Positions 8,610-15,241 of a DNA stretch of 18,072 nt are shown one piece after another. The stretch comes from WANQ01 sp964448055. Lineage in GTDB: Archaea > Thermoproteota > Thermoprotei_A > Sulfolobales > WANQ01. A model generated the notes under the pieces. That model did no database searches and was not told the DNA's origin. It saw only the letters and a program-made list of their open reading frames with translations. The translations under genes and the position numbers were made by a program. The stretch is taken from the NCBI GenBank assembly GCA_964448055.1, contig CAYUVB010000031.1:1-18072 (forward strand), in the 5' to 3' direction. Every line of letters begins with the position of its first letter. Within the stretch, counting starts at the first letter, position 1.

Positions 8610-9260
8610 ATGAGTAGCGAGAATCCGGAGAGGCTGCTGAAGCCTAGGGAGTTCTGCGAGATTGTTGGGATTAGCTATCAGACGTTCAAGAAGTGGGTGC
8701 GCGAAGGTAAGGTACGTGTTGTGAGGCTTCAGAGTGGAAGGATTCGTGTTCCCCATAGCGAGGTCGAACGGATACTTGGTATGAAACCTGAGACAAGAGA
8801 AGTTCGTGTAGTTATCTATGCCCGTGTTAGCTCCAGCGATCAGAGGAGCGACCTTGAGAGACAGGTACAGTACCTCACGCAATACTGCTCAGCTAAGGGA
8901 TACAAGGTTGTAGACGTTCTTAGCGATGTTGCTAGTGGGCTTAAGACTAACCGTAGAGGCTTGCTGAAGCTCTTTGATTACGTCGTGAACAAGAAGATTG
9001 ATGTTGTTGTGATAACGTATAAGGATAGGCTCACAAGGTTTGGATTCGAGTACCTAGAGTACTTCTTTAGACAGTTTGGTGTACGGATAGAGGTTGTCTA
9101 TGGTGAGGAACCCAAAGATGCTTACCAAGAGCTGGTAAAAGACTTGATAGCGATTGTAACTAGCTTTGCAGGTAAGCTCTACGGCATGAGGGGTCACAAG
9201 AAAAAGAAGCTCGTTGAAGGATTCAAAAAGCTCCTAGAAGAGGTTGAGAAGAATGGCTAA
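8610..9260 (+). CDS. tnpA: IS607 family serine recombinase (transposase TnpA)
   Basis: This 216-residue protein has the order typical of IS607, with the DNA-binding domain first. Residues about 8-60 form a MerR-like helix-turn-helix (LKPREFCEIVGISYQTFKKW, then a basic wing and VPHSEVERIL). Residues about 68-200 form the resolvase catalytic domain, with VVIYARVSSSDQRSDLERQ holding the nucleophile serine and conserved Arg, and DVVVITYKDRLTRFG holding the second Arg-containing motif. A basic C-terminal helix follows. It would cut and rejoin the transposon ends through a covalent serine-DNA link. ATG 8610 follows a GAGGGT site, and the end overlaps tnpB by eight bases, so translation is probably coupled. 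No lesion is seen. Confidence 0.92.
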   Translation: MSSENPERLLKPREFCEIVGISYQTFKKWVREGKVRVVRLQSGRIRVPHSEVERILGMKPETREVRVVIYARVSSSDQRSDLERQVQYLTQYCSAKGYKVVDVLSDVASGLKTNRRGLLKLFDYVVNKKIDVVVITYKDRLTRFGFEYLEYFFRQFGVRIEVVYGEEPKDAYQELVKDLIAIVTSFAGKLYGMRGHKKKKLVEGFKKLLEEVEKNG

Positions 9261-10443
9261 GGTAACGAGAACCGTTGTCGTACCTAGCGTAGCATTGTCC
9301 AAGAGGAAGTATGAGGTTCTCAAAGAGCTTGAAGAGATGTACAAGCAGATGCTTGTTGAGCTTGCTGAGTACGGTTTCAAGTACGGTGTCAAGTCGTTTA
9401 CTGGGCTTAAGAAGCGTATGTATCACGTGCTTAGAGATAGATATCCTCAGTTACCGTCACATTATGTTCATACTGCTTGTCAGGATGCTGCAACACGCAT
9501 CAAGAGCTTCATGGAGCTAAGGAAACGTGGTAGAGCTTACACCGAGAAACCCGTCGTGAGGAAAGTTTCTATCTGGCTCGACGACCACCTTTGGAAGCCT
9601 CTCGGCTACACAGCAATCAGGATAGCTACACATAGAGGTTGGATTGTAATTGAACTTCAGTTACACAAGCTCTACTGGAGATATGTTAACTCTGGTTGGA
9701 GGTTGAGGACACAACCAAGACTGAAGCTAGATCATAAAGAGAGGAGGGTCTACGTCTACTTTGTCTTTGAGAAAGATGTTGAAGACTATAAGCCTAGAGG
9801 TTGGATAGCTGTCGATGTTAACGAGAATAATGTGACAGTTCTCGTGGACGGTAAAGTCTACAAGCTCGTTACCATGTTGAGAAAGACCATAGAGCGGTAC
9901 CATGAGCATAGGATGAGGCTCCAGAAGAGGCTGGTTATACAAATCAACGGTAAGAAGTATCCATTGTTCATGCTTTGGGGAAAGAAGATGACCTGTCTTA
10001 GGGAGCGAGAAAAGAAGAATGATTGGAGGAGGAAGATAGCTGTAGCTATAGTGAAGACCGCTAAGAGTCTTGGTTATGGTATCGTTGTCGAGAAGTTACC
10101 TAAGCGTGCTAGCGAGAAGATGATTAACGGTGTTAGGGATTCCGAGCTTAGGCACCGTATCTACCAAGCCGCTTTCAAAGGCATGGTTAAGACCATTAAG
10201 GAGGTTGGTGAGAAACATGGTGTTCCAGTTGAAGAGGTCGACCCTAAGTACACTTCCCAGACTTGTCCTCTCTGTGGGTTTCGCCCGATGACCTGCTCTG
10301 CGGGGAGGGTTCTCTCCTGTCCAAGGTGTGGCTTCTCCCACGACCGAGACGTAGTAGCTTGTATGAATCTTCTCAAACGCCTCGTGGATGACCGCCCCCA
10401 GATCTATAGCTCTCATCTGATACTTTATGATTGGGGAACCTAA
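9253..10443 (+). CDS. tnpB: TnpB RNA-guided nuclease, C-terminal tail replaced by the insertion
   Basis: This is an ancestor-type relative of Cas12 that uses an omega RNA from the transposon right end to cut DNA. From ATG 9253 it has 396 residues. The RuvC active site is complete: Asp188 (WIAVDVNE), Glu280 (GIVVEKLPK) and Asp366 (HDRDVVACMN). The zinc ribbon is intact, with Cys338/Cys341 (CPLCG) and Cys356/Cys359 (CPRCG). After VDDRP the frame enters AT-rich inserted sequence and stops at 10443, so the last 15 residues (QIYSSHLILYDWGT region) appear foreign. The original tail seems to lie downstream at 10915-11044; joined, the protein would have 424 residues, a normal length. ATG 9253 is preferred over TTG 9244. 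TnpB tails after RuvC are often disordered, so cutting activity could survive. Confidence 0.9.
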   Translation: MAKVTRTVVVPSVALSKRKYEVLKELEEMYKQMLVELAEYGFKYGVKSFTGLKKRMYHVLRDRYPQLPSHYVHTACQDAATRIKSFMELRKRGRAYTEKPVVRKVSIWLDDHLWKPLGYTAIRIATHRGWIVIELQLHKLYWRYVNSGWRLRTQPRLKLDHKERRVYVYFVFEKDVEDYKPRGWIAVDVNENNVTVLVDGKVYKLVTMLRKTIERYHEHRMRLQKRLVIQINGKKYPLFMLWGKKMTCLREREKKNDWRRKIAVAIVKTAKSLGYGIVVEKLPKRASEKMINGVRDSELRHRIYQAAFKGMVKTIKEVGEKHGVPVEEVDPKYTSQTCPLCGFRPMTCSAGRVLSCPRCGFSHDRDVVACMNLLKRLVDDRPQIYSSHLILYDWGT

Positions 10444-10914
10444 TGAAGAAACCTACCTGTAATGATAACTTACCAGAATGGGCTAGAGGGTGGCTGGCGG
10501 GTCTCATAGATGGGGAGGGAACGCTAACCGTTAAAAGGAGACGAAGAGTAGATGGAAGCGTCAAATATGAACCTATTATCGTAATCAACAATACATCTCG
10601 TGAACTTCTTGCAAAGATTCGTGAAGTGTGTGGATGTGGTACAATTGTAAAGCATTCTGAAAGGTATACGCTTATGCATCCGAATTGGAATGTTGTCTGG
10701 AGATTGGAAATTAAAGGTTCGTTTAATGTTGTAACAATCCTGAAACAGATATATCCTTTCCTCATAGCGAAGAAACGCCATGCCGAGATATTAATGAAAA
10801 TTTGTGAAAAACTTATTGAAGCCTACAATACAAAACAGCGTGTAGATAGTACAAGTATAGAGAAGTTAGTTAGTGAATTGAAAGAGCTCACACATCGAGG
10901 CAGAAAACATTAGC
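10398..10914 (+). mobile_element. 517-base insertion in tnpB carrying a homing endonuclease gene
   Basis: Base composition changes sharply after the C run at 10395-10399 and again just before 10915. Deleting 517 bases (10398-10914, or the equivalent 10397-10913 because of a shared C) joins the tnpB frame to a 42-codon open tail and restores a perfect hairpin (CCGCCCAA, five-base loop, TTGGGCGG). The insert is almost all endonuclease gene: about 45 bases before the ATG and zero to one base after the stop. The boundaries are inferred, without a comparison to an uninterrupted copy. Confidence 0.7.
10443..10913 (+). CDS. LAGLIDADG homing endonuclease, single motif
   Basis: The protein has 156 residues and one LAGLIDADG motif (WARGWLAGLIDGEGTLTV). 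The acidic residue near the end of the motif (Glu, in GEG) is kept, so the active site may work. A basic patch (KRRRR) follows, then the alternating strand/helix pattern of the family (YEPIIVINNTSRELLAKI, then CGTIVKHSERYTLMHPNW). With one motif it should act as a homodimer that cuts a near-palindromic site. The start codon overlaps the tnpB stop as TAATG, suggesting that ribosomes ending tnpB reinitiate here; TTG 10431 is a less likely start. The gene is AT-rich, unlike tnpA and tnpB, so it came from elsewhere. Its likely target is the uninterrupted tnpB 3' end, which its own presence would protect; this is inference. Confidence 0.85.
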   Translation: MKKPTCNDNLPEWARGWLAGLIDGEGTLTVKRRRRVDGSVKYEPIIVINNTSRELLAKIREVCGCGTIVKHSERYTLMHPNWNVVWRLEIKGSFNVVTILKQIYPFLIAKKRHAEILMKICEKLIEAYNTKQRVDSTSIEKLVSELKELTHRGRKH

Positions 10915-11044
10915 AATGCTGTTGGGCGGGACGCTGATGACCCCACGCCCGGAGGTAGCTGTGCTACCGATGAGGGTGTGGGCGAAGGCAAACCCGCTAG
11001 AGGCGACCCTAAAAGAACCTAAACTAATAGAGATGACCCTCTAG
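10915..11044 (+). pseudogene. tnpB: Displaced 3' end of tnpB (C-terminal tail)
   Basis: From ATG 10916 a frame is open for 42 codons to TAG 11042-11044, including EVAVLPMRVWAKANPLEAT. This hydrophobic/basic composition is what I would expect of a TnpB tail. Joined to Pro382, made of CC from 10396-10397 and A 10915, it would complete the protein. It has no start signal of its own and is probably no longer translated as part of TnpB. The neighbouring frame is also open, to 11022, but has an odd Gly/Asp/Pro-rich composition and does not rebuild the hairpin. Confidence 0.6.
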
Positions 11045-11048
11045 CGGG
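10942..11048 (+). ncRNA. Putative omega (guide) RNA scaffold at the transposon right end
   Basis: TnpB works with an RNA from the 3' end of its own transposon whose guide is the flanking DNA. Here the right end has strong nested pairing: a 9-bp stem 10942-10950/10974-10982 (one G-U pair) enclosing a hairpin GGTAGC/GCTACC (10954-10959/10963-10968, three-base loop), then a perfect 11-bp stem CCCGCTAGAGG/CCTCTAGCGGG (10993-11003/11038-11048). An earlier stem (CCGCCC 10392-10397 with GGGCGG 10924-10929) is split by the inserted gene but can still pair. The guide would begin at or soon after 11049. The pairing is seen directly; the RNA itself is inferred. Confidence 0.6.
11011..11026 (-). repeat. 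Right-end inverted motif of the IS607 element
   Basis: AAAAGAACCTAAACTA is the inverted partner of the left-end motif, with one mismatch. It lies in the loop of the 11-bp right-end stem, so recombinase recognition and RNA structure share this DNA. Confidence 0.6.
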
Positions 11049-11121
11049 AAACGGTAATGTAACTTAAATAATATAATTCAATGACAACATAATGTTTTCG
11101 TGTAACATTAATCCTATGTTT

Positions 11122-13638
11122 TTAACTGGGTTCTAAGATTAGTTTTACGCCTTTACCTTCATATGTTGTCGGCAACCATAGTACTAGGTATACTCCTTTA
11201 TACCAAGGTTCTATTAGATTATCATAGTATTTTGAGAATGGATTACCTGATTCGCCGCCAGGTATTATTGCTATGCTCTTATCACTAGACATATCGAATA
11301 CTACTCTAAGGCTTGGACCTATAGTTACTTTAAGCCATGGTGCAACGTTTACTGTGTAGAATCCTCCTGGGGCTGGGATAGGTTTATAGTTAAATGATTT
11401 TATTTTGGAGCCTAAAGGATGTTGTATATCGTAGTAATGTATTTCACCCCAGGTAACTTTTGTCCAATTACTATTGTACTTTTTCAAGTAGTCTATAGCA
11501 TCTCTTAATGCATCAACTAATAGAGTTGATATACCTTTGTCAACCCATTCTCTCATGGATCCTTTCTTCTTCAATTCGTTTCTTAACACGAATTCTGTGA
11601 ATTCAAGTGTGAGAAAAGTTTCATCACTAATATTGGCTTTTAATAATTCATCTTGCCATAACATTTTATGGGTATTCATTAACCATAACGTATACAGTAC
11701 TGGTTCAACTCTATTAGAATCCATTACGTAGTCCCAGTTTTCAAGTAGTTTTAATGCTTTTAGTAATTCTGTATCGTTTATCACTGTTTGTTTGATAAGC
11801 TTTATCATTAATGGTAAAAGTATTTCGGCATCTTTAGCCTTGACATCATGTTGTAAATTCATGTTATCGCTAACGTCTATTCCATTAACACCTGCCTTGT
11901 CTTTTAAATACTCTATTATCCTAAGATAACGGTAACGGTCAAGCCAATGCCAGCCTAGATAATATGGGTATTTACTTGTATCTACAGGTTTATTGTTTGC
12001 TGTAGCAATAATTCCATCTTTAGGATTTATTATCTGTGGTTTTTCTTCCGGAGGTATCCAGTTATGCCATTCACCTTCGCCAATACTACCATTGAATGGT
12101 AAGAACCCTGTATTAAGTATAAGTTTACCTGAGATGTTTACGTAGCCTCCTTTTCTTAACGGTATACTCCCTACGAGTAAATAGGCTATGTTAACTCTAT
12201 CTGCTACAACAAGGTTTTGTGGTGGTGTAATATAGTAATATTTGAAGGCTTCTAATACCTCATGTATGCTCTTAGCTTTGGAAGCTTTATAGAAAGCTAT
12301 TACTCCGGTATTAACCATAAATCCTGTCCATTGAACAGCTATCCCTTGTTTATCATCAATTATTGGCCCGTGTACAGTCTCTTTAACCTCAAAGGTCTTT
12401 ACTTTGTACTGGTCTCCTTCCCTTACTATTATATTCTCATATCTTATAGTTGGTTTAAGCCATAGACCCTTATAATAGTATTTATCATTACTCCATGTGT
12501 AGTAGTAATAGTCTACTACATCTACTGGAGCATTAGTGAAGCCCCATGATACGTAGTGGTTTCTACCTATTATAGGGAATGGTATACCTGGAATAAATGC
12601 TGCAAAAACATTATAGGAATCGTCACGTAAAGCTATTTGAGCTAAATACCATATTGGTGGTAAGCTGAGTTGTAGGTGTGGGTCATTAGCTAAGATAGGG
12701 TGGTTAGTTTTAGTGACATCACCGTGAATAACCCAATTATTTGAAATAGCATTTAGTCCTACAAGTTCCTTTAATTTCAGCAAGACATCATCAATCCTAT
12801 TAAATACTTCACTCAGTCCTACGTTAACCGACCTATTATCAATCTTATTCGGGTTTTCAATGATCTTACTAGGATTATAGGTAAATGTTTGTTGTTTATT
12901 TGATATTATAGGTGTATTTAGGCTTCTATTCAATATATCTAAATTTATTAAAGCATTGTAACCATTTGCTTTAAGAAATTCTTCTAGCTTTAGGTCATAA
13001 GTATTGTATGAGAGAATATAGGCTATGAGGTAGCCTATAGCTATAGAATCCCATGGACGCCATTTCTCTGGTTTAACATTTAGTAGAATATACTCAGGAG
13101 GCAAGATATTTCTCTCTATTACTTCATTTATTCTAGCATTGACACCCGATGTAAAAGCATCTAGTAGTCTTAATACTTGTTGTCCTTCAGCTATGGTTTT
13201 TAAGTAATCATATGTTTGTATTGAATGTCTTATTACACTTAATTTTCTCATGAAAAGATCTTCTTCGACGTATTCTTCACCAAACCATGCGCTAAGGTTT
13301 CCTTCAGCAGCCCTTCTTAACAGATCCATTTGCCATAGACGATCAACAGCCATGACATAACCTAATGCGTAGAATAGGTCTTCTTCGGTATATGCGTATA
13401 TATGCGGAACACCCCATTCATCCCATATCACTTCAACATTATAATTAATACCTTTAACTTTAACCACATTTGATGGATGTAGAGCAGATATTATGCTACT
13501 CGATAGCCCCCTGTAAAGATCTACTATAATATTTATCTGTGGAGTGCTAAGTCCTATGCCTATTATAGAGCCTATTACTACTACTATGAGAAGTACTCCG
13601 AGAAGTTGGATTTTGTTAAACGTTATTCTAGGTAGCAT
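11122..13638 (-). CDS. Penicillin acylase family Ntn hydrolase, exported
   Basis: The protein begins with a signal/anchor helix (about residues 12-32) and then the penicillin amidase fold. The alpha part (about 33-298) contains VIWDEWGVPHIYAYTEEDLF and VMAVDRLWQMDLLRRAAEG, both typical. Self-cleavage should expose Ser299 (AISNNWVIHG) as the N-terminal nucleophile of the beta chain; NDPHLQLSLPP and, near the end, PGGESGNPFSKYYDN are beta-chain hallmarks. Length (838 residues) is normal. The enzyme hydrolyses amides of acyl side chains; in archaea the true substrate is unknown, and acyl-homoserine lactones or peptides are possible. I start at Met 13638 because GGTGA precedes it by seven bases; ATG 13656 would add six residues. 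It follows a small membrane-protein gene on the same strand and is probably cotranscribed. Confidence 0.88.
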   Translation of the reverse strand: MLPRITFNKIQLLGVLLIVVVIGSIIGIGLSTPQINIIVDLYRGLSSSIISALHPSNVVKVKGINYNVEVIWDEWGVPHIYAYTEEDLFYALGYVMAVDRLWQMDLLRRAAEGNLSAWFGEEYVEEDLFMRKLSVIRHSIQTYDYLKTIAEGQQVLRLLDAFTSGVNARINEVIERNILPPEYILLNVKPEKWRPWDSIAIGYLIAYILSYNTYDLKLEEFLKANGYNALINLDILNRSLNTPIISNKQQTFTYNPSKIIENPNKIDNRSVNVGLSEVFNRIDDVLLKLKELVGLNAISNNWVIHGDVTKTNHPILANDPHLQLSLPPIWYLAQIALRDDSYNVFAAFIPGIPFPIIGRNHYVSWGFTNAPVDVVDYYYYTWSNDKYYYKGLWLKPTIRYENIIVREGDQYKVKTFEVKETVHGPIIDDKQGIAVQWTGFMVNTGVIAFYKASKAKSIHEVLEAFKYYYITPPQNLVVADRVNIAYLLVGSIPLRKGGYVNISGKLILNTGFLPFNGSIGEGEWHNWIPPEEKPQIINPKDGIIATANNKPVDTSKYPYYLGWHWLDRYRYLRIIEYLKDKAGVNGIDVSDNMNLQHDVKAKDAEILLPLMIKLIKQTVINDTELLKALKLLENWDYVMDSNRVEPVLYTLWLMNTHKMLWQDELLKANISDETFLTLEFTEFVLRNELKKKGSMREWVDKGISTLLVDALRDAIDYLKKYNSNWTKVTWGEIHYYDIQHPLGSKIKSFNYKPIPAPGGFYTVNVAPWLKVTIGPSLRVVFDMSSDKSIAIIPGGESGNPFSKYYDNLIEPWYKGVYLVLWLPTTYEGKGVKLILEPS

Positions 13639-13678
13639 TGATTTTTCACCGTACATACTTCTGTGTCTTGGTTTTACC

Positions 13679-14005
13679 CTAACTTATACTTCTTGACTTC
13701 ATGTACCAGATTGTGCTCAATAATATGATAACCGCTAACAATATTCCTGACGATATAGCGGTGTTTGAGGCCGAGCTCCTTATTATAATTGATAATATCA
13801 ATACAATTATAATGAACATTAAGTGTCTAACAATAACATTATATGTAGATATAATTGATGAAGTCAATGTCGCTATAATTAATATCCCTATAGCATAAGT
13901 TATCATTAAGCTTACATCTAGAATAGATAAAGTTATATATAGTACTATCAACGATAGAATCAACGTAATACCCCAGCCTATTATCGACTCTAACCGCAAG
14001 AACAT
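13679..14005 (-). CDS. Small hydrophobic membrane protein, unknown
   Basis: I do not recognise this family. The 108-residue product is almost entirely hydrophobic, with about four helices (near residues 9-28, 31-50, 60-78 and 84-102) and a short basic end (YMKSRSIS). It precedes the penicillin acylase gene by about 40 bases on the same strand, so the two are probably one transcript. The start is ATG 14005; the GTG directly before it is also possible. TATA-like sequence lies about 25-40 bases upstream in the divergent spacer. The alternate-frame ORF on the opposite strand is a shadow. Confidence 0.6.
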   Translation of the reverse strand: MFLRLESIIGWGITLILSLIVLYITLSILDVSLMITYAIGILIIATLTSSIISTYNVIVRHLMFIIIVLILSIIIRSSASNTAISSGILLAVIILLSTIWYMKSRSIS

Positions 14006-14162
14006 CACCTACAGTATATCGTGATACTAAGTATATTAGACTTAAATAACATTACTGCATCATCATCGTTAAGGTGTCAACTATTGATAAATAAACTAAT
14101 TAGTAGGCTAAAGTATGTGGCAACAGATCATTGTTTGATTATATAGGAAGGTATTTGTATAG

Positions 14163-14171
14163 CCTTTATAA
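14163..14171 (+). promoter_or_regulatory. TATA box of the winged-helix regulator gene
   Basis: CCTTTATAA is a good archaeal TATA box. Transcription would begin near 14194, downstream of the palindrome at 14174-14185. Confidence 0.6.
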
Positions 14172-14173
14172 TG

Positions 14174-14185
14174 TTTGTATACAAA
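14174..14185. promoter_or_regulatory. Palindromic operator TTTGTATACAAA
   Basis: A perfect 12-base palindrome lies directly after the TATA box. A half-site copy (ATTTGTATA) occurs just before the box at 14153-14161. This is the usual arrangement for a repressor that blocks transcription, and the adjacent winged-helix protein is the obvious candidate. Confidence 0.5.
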
Positions 14186-14235
14186 TGTGTATCATGTGAA
14201 GTGTAGTGGTTAACCATGAAGAGGGTTTAGGATGC

Positions 14236-14682
14236 ATGAGTGATTCATATACTAGCACTAGGGTTAATATGAAAATTATTACAAGCAGTGATTGTGTTTT
14301 AACATTGATGCTCTTAGGATTCGGAGATTTACGTGATTTAATGAACCTGTCTGGATTAAGTGAATACAAAATTACATTGATATTAGACGAGTTGGAAAAG
14401 AAACACTTAATATCTAAAATTAAGAAAGGATTTATTTTCAAGAGAACATATTATGAGCTAACAAACGAAGGGTATCAACGAGCTTTAAGAATTTATACGA
14501 TACTTAAAGAAGACGCTGAAACCTTAAGAGATCTCATATACAAGGGCTCTACAAACGAGATCCTATCTATACTGTCTAAATACTCAAGGGAGAGTTTATG
14601 GATATTTAAGGCTTTAGATCTTCTCGAGGAAGATCTTATAGAACGTATAATCAAAATTAAGGGTCGGCAAAGAGAATTTTGA
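14236..14682 (+). CDS. Winged-helix transcriptional regulator
   Basis: The 148-residue protein has a MarR/PadR-like winged helix in its first 90 residues: a helical start (CVLTLMLLGFGDLRDLMNL), a recognition-helix region (GLSEYKITLILDELEKKHLI), then a beta wing (KIKKGFIFKRTYYELTNEGY). Long helices follow (about 90-145), probably for dimerisation, ending in basic residues. No effector-binding residues can be named, and the exact family is uncertain. ATG 14236 follows GAGGGT by nine bases and is preferred to GTG 14206, which lacks a site. A palindrome at the promoter suggests self-regulation. The gene is divergent from the membrane protein/penicillin acylase pair, which it may also control through the shared 230-base spacer. 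Confidence 0.7.
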   Translation: MSDSYTSTRVNMKIITSSDCVLTLMLLGFGDLRDLMNLSGLSEYKITLILDELEKKHLISKIKKGFIFKRTYYELTNEGYQRALRIYTILKEDAETLRDLIYKGSTNEILSILSKYSRESLWIFKALDLLEEDLIERIIKIKGRQREF

Positions 14683-14880
14683 AAACACTCAGTGAAGAGA
14701 AGACCCTGATGCTATGTAATGAATGTACTAGATACAGAGACTTATGAATCGCTTAGACTGGTTCACCTCATTAATATGTTTATAACTCATTTCTTGGAAG
14801 CACATCCCTTACTCGTGCTTCACTAGTCCTTGGCGGATATTTCAAGAAAACTCATCAGAGGGATGTTAAGCATTACTGAT
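14683..14880. other. Spacer with no gene seen
   Basis: I see no convincing reading frame, tRNA signature or strong hairpin in this stretch between the regulator and the decayed gene. Confidence 0.4.
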
Positions 14881-15190
14881 TTACTCACGGTTACACACAT
14901 CTTTATTAGCAAAATCTTTTATGTTTTCACCAAGGCTCCATGCATTCAATATTACTACTATTAGTAATGCTATGAATGCCAGGTATATTTAGTCGTCCTG
15001 GCCATAATGTAGCCTAGAGTAGCATCTAACAGTATCTCTGCACTGATAGCAAATGCTACCTTGAGGTTAGATAAAGTTGTAGTGATGATATTGTTTAAAC
15101 TAATACTAGTAGTGTTAATAGTATTAACGGTATATACAAACTCTAACCCAAACATACCAGCACCAATAATATATCAAGAGGCAAGGAAAG
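14881..15190 (-). pseudogene. Decayed small membrane-protein gene
   Basis: On the minus strand one frame reads LIAFLAS, a TGA stop, YIIGAGMFGLEFVYTVNTIN, then ISAEILLDATLGYIMARTTK and stops at 14970. The next frame continues at once with YLAFIALLIVVILNAWSLG and ends NKDVCNRE at a TAA (14881). A one-base shift near 14975-14990 and the in-frame TGA therefore break what looks like a three-helix protein of about 100 residues. The family is not recognised. A shorter real gene of 61 residues from ATG 15155 is possible but would end abruptly before the third helix. Confidence 0.45.
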
Positions 15191-15241
15191 CTATCAAACA
15201 ATAGAGTTGATTAGAGAAAACTAGGCAAAAACGTGTAGGGA

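Larger units (their letters stand above)
8576..11048 (+). mobile_element. IS607-type transposon (tnpA-tnpB) with an inserted LAGLIDADG gene
   Basis: The element carries an IS607 serine recombinase, TnpB, and a GC-rich structured right end. A 16-base motif occurs in inverted orientation near both ends (8576-8591 and 11011-11026, 15 of 16 matching). Coding sequence in tnpA and tnpB uses visibly more G and C than the flanking genes, whereas the inserted endonuclease gene is AT-rich. IS607 elements make no target duplication, so the exact ends cannot be fixed; the given limits are the left motif and the end of the right-hand hairpin. The element sits in the convergent space between the glycosyltransferase and the penicillin acylase gene, where it breaks no host gene. 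Confidence 0.8.

Noticed and set aside
10373..10765. Minus-strand 130-codon ORF across the tnpB/endonuclease junction
   Set aside because: It is antisense to the LAGLIDADG gene and spans the foreign junction, so it cannot be an old gene.
10398..10914. The insert as a group I intron or an intein
   Set aside because: The endonuclease gene fills nearly the whole 517 bases, leaving no room for a group I catalytic core. The endonuclease is in another frame with a stop before it, so it cannot be an intein.
10390..10930. The endonuclease insert as an archaeal bulge-helix-bulge intron
   Set aside because: I searched by eye for a 4-bp central helix with two 3-base bulges and flanking helices at and around the inferred junctions. 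No register gave all parts. CTAATG/CATTAG (10440-10445/10908-10913) and GCCTCG/CGAGGC (10379-10384/10896-10901) pair but do not extend into the motif. A structure search or RNA-seq for spliced reads would be decisive.
10930..10975. A C/D box guide RNA suggested by CTGATGA in the transposon right end
   Set aside because: No D box is correctly placed, and the stretch is better explained by the nested stems of the transposon RNA.
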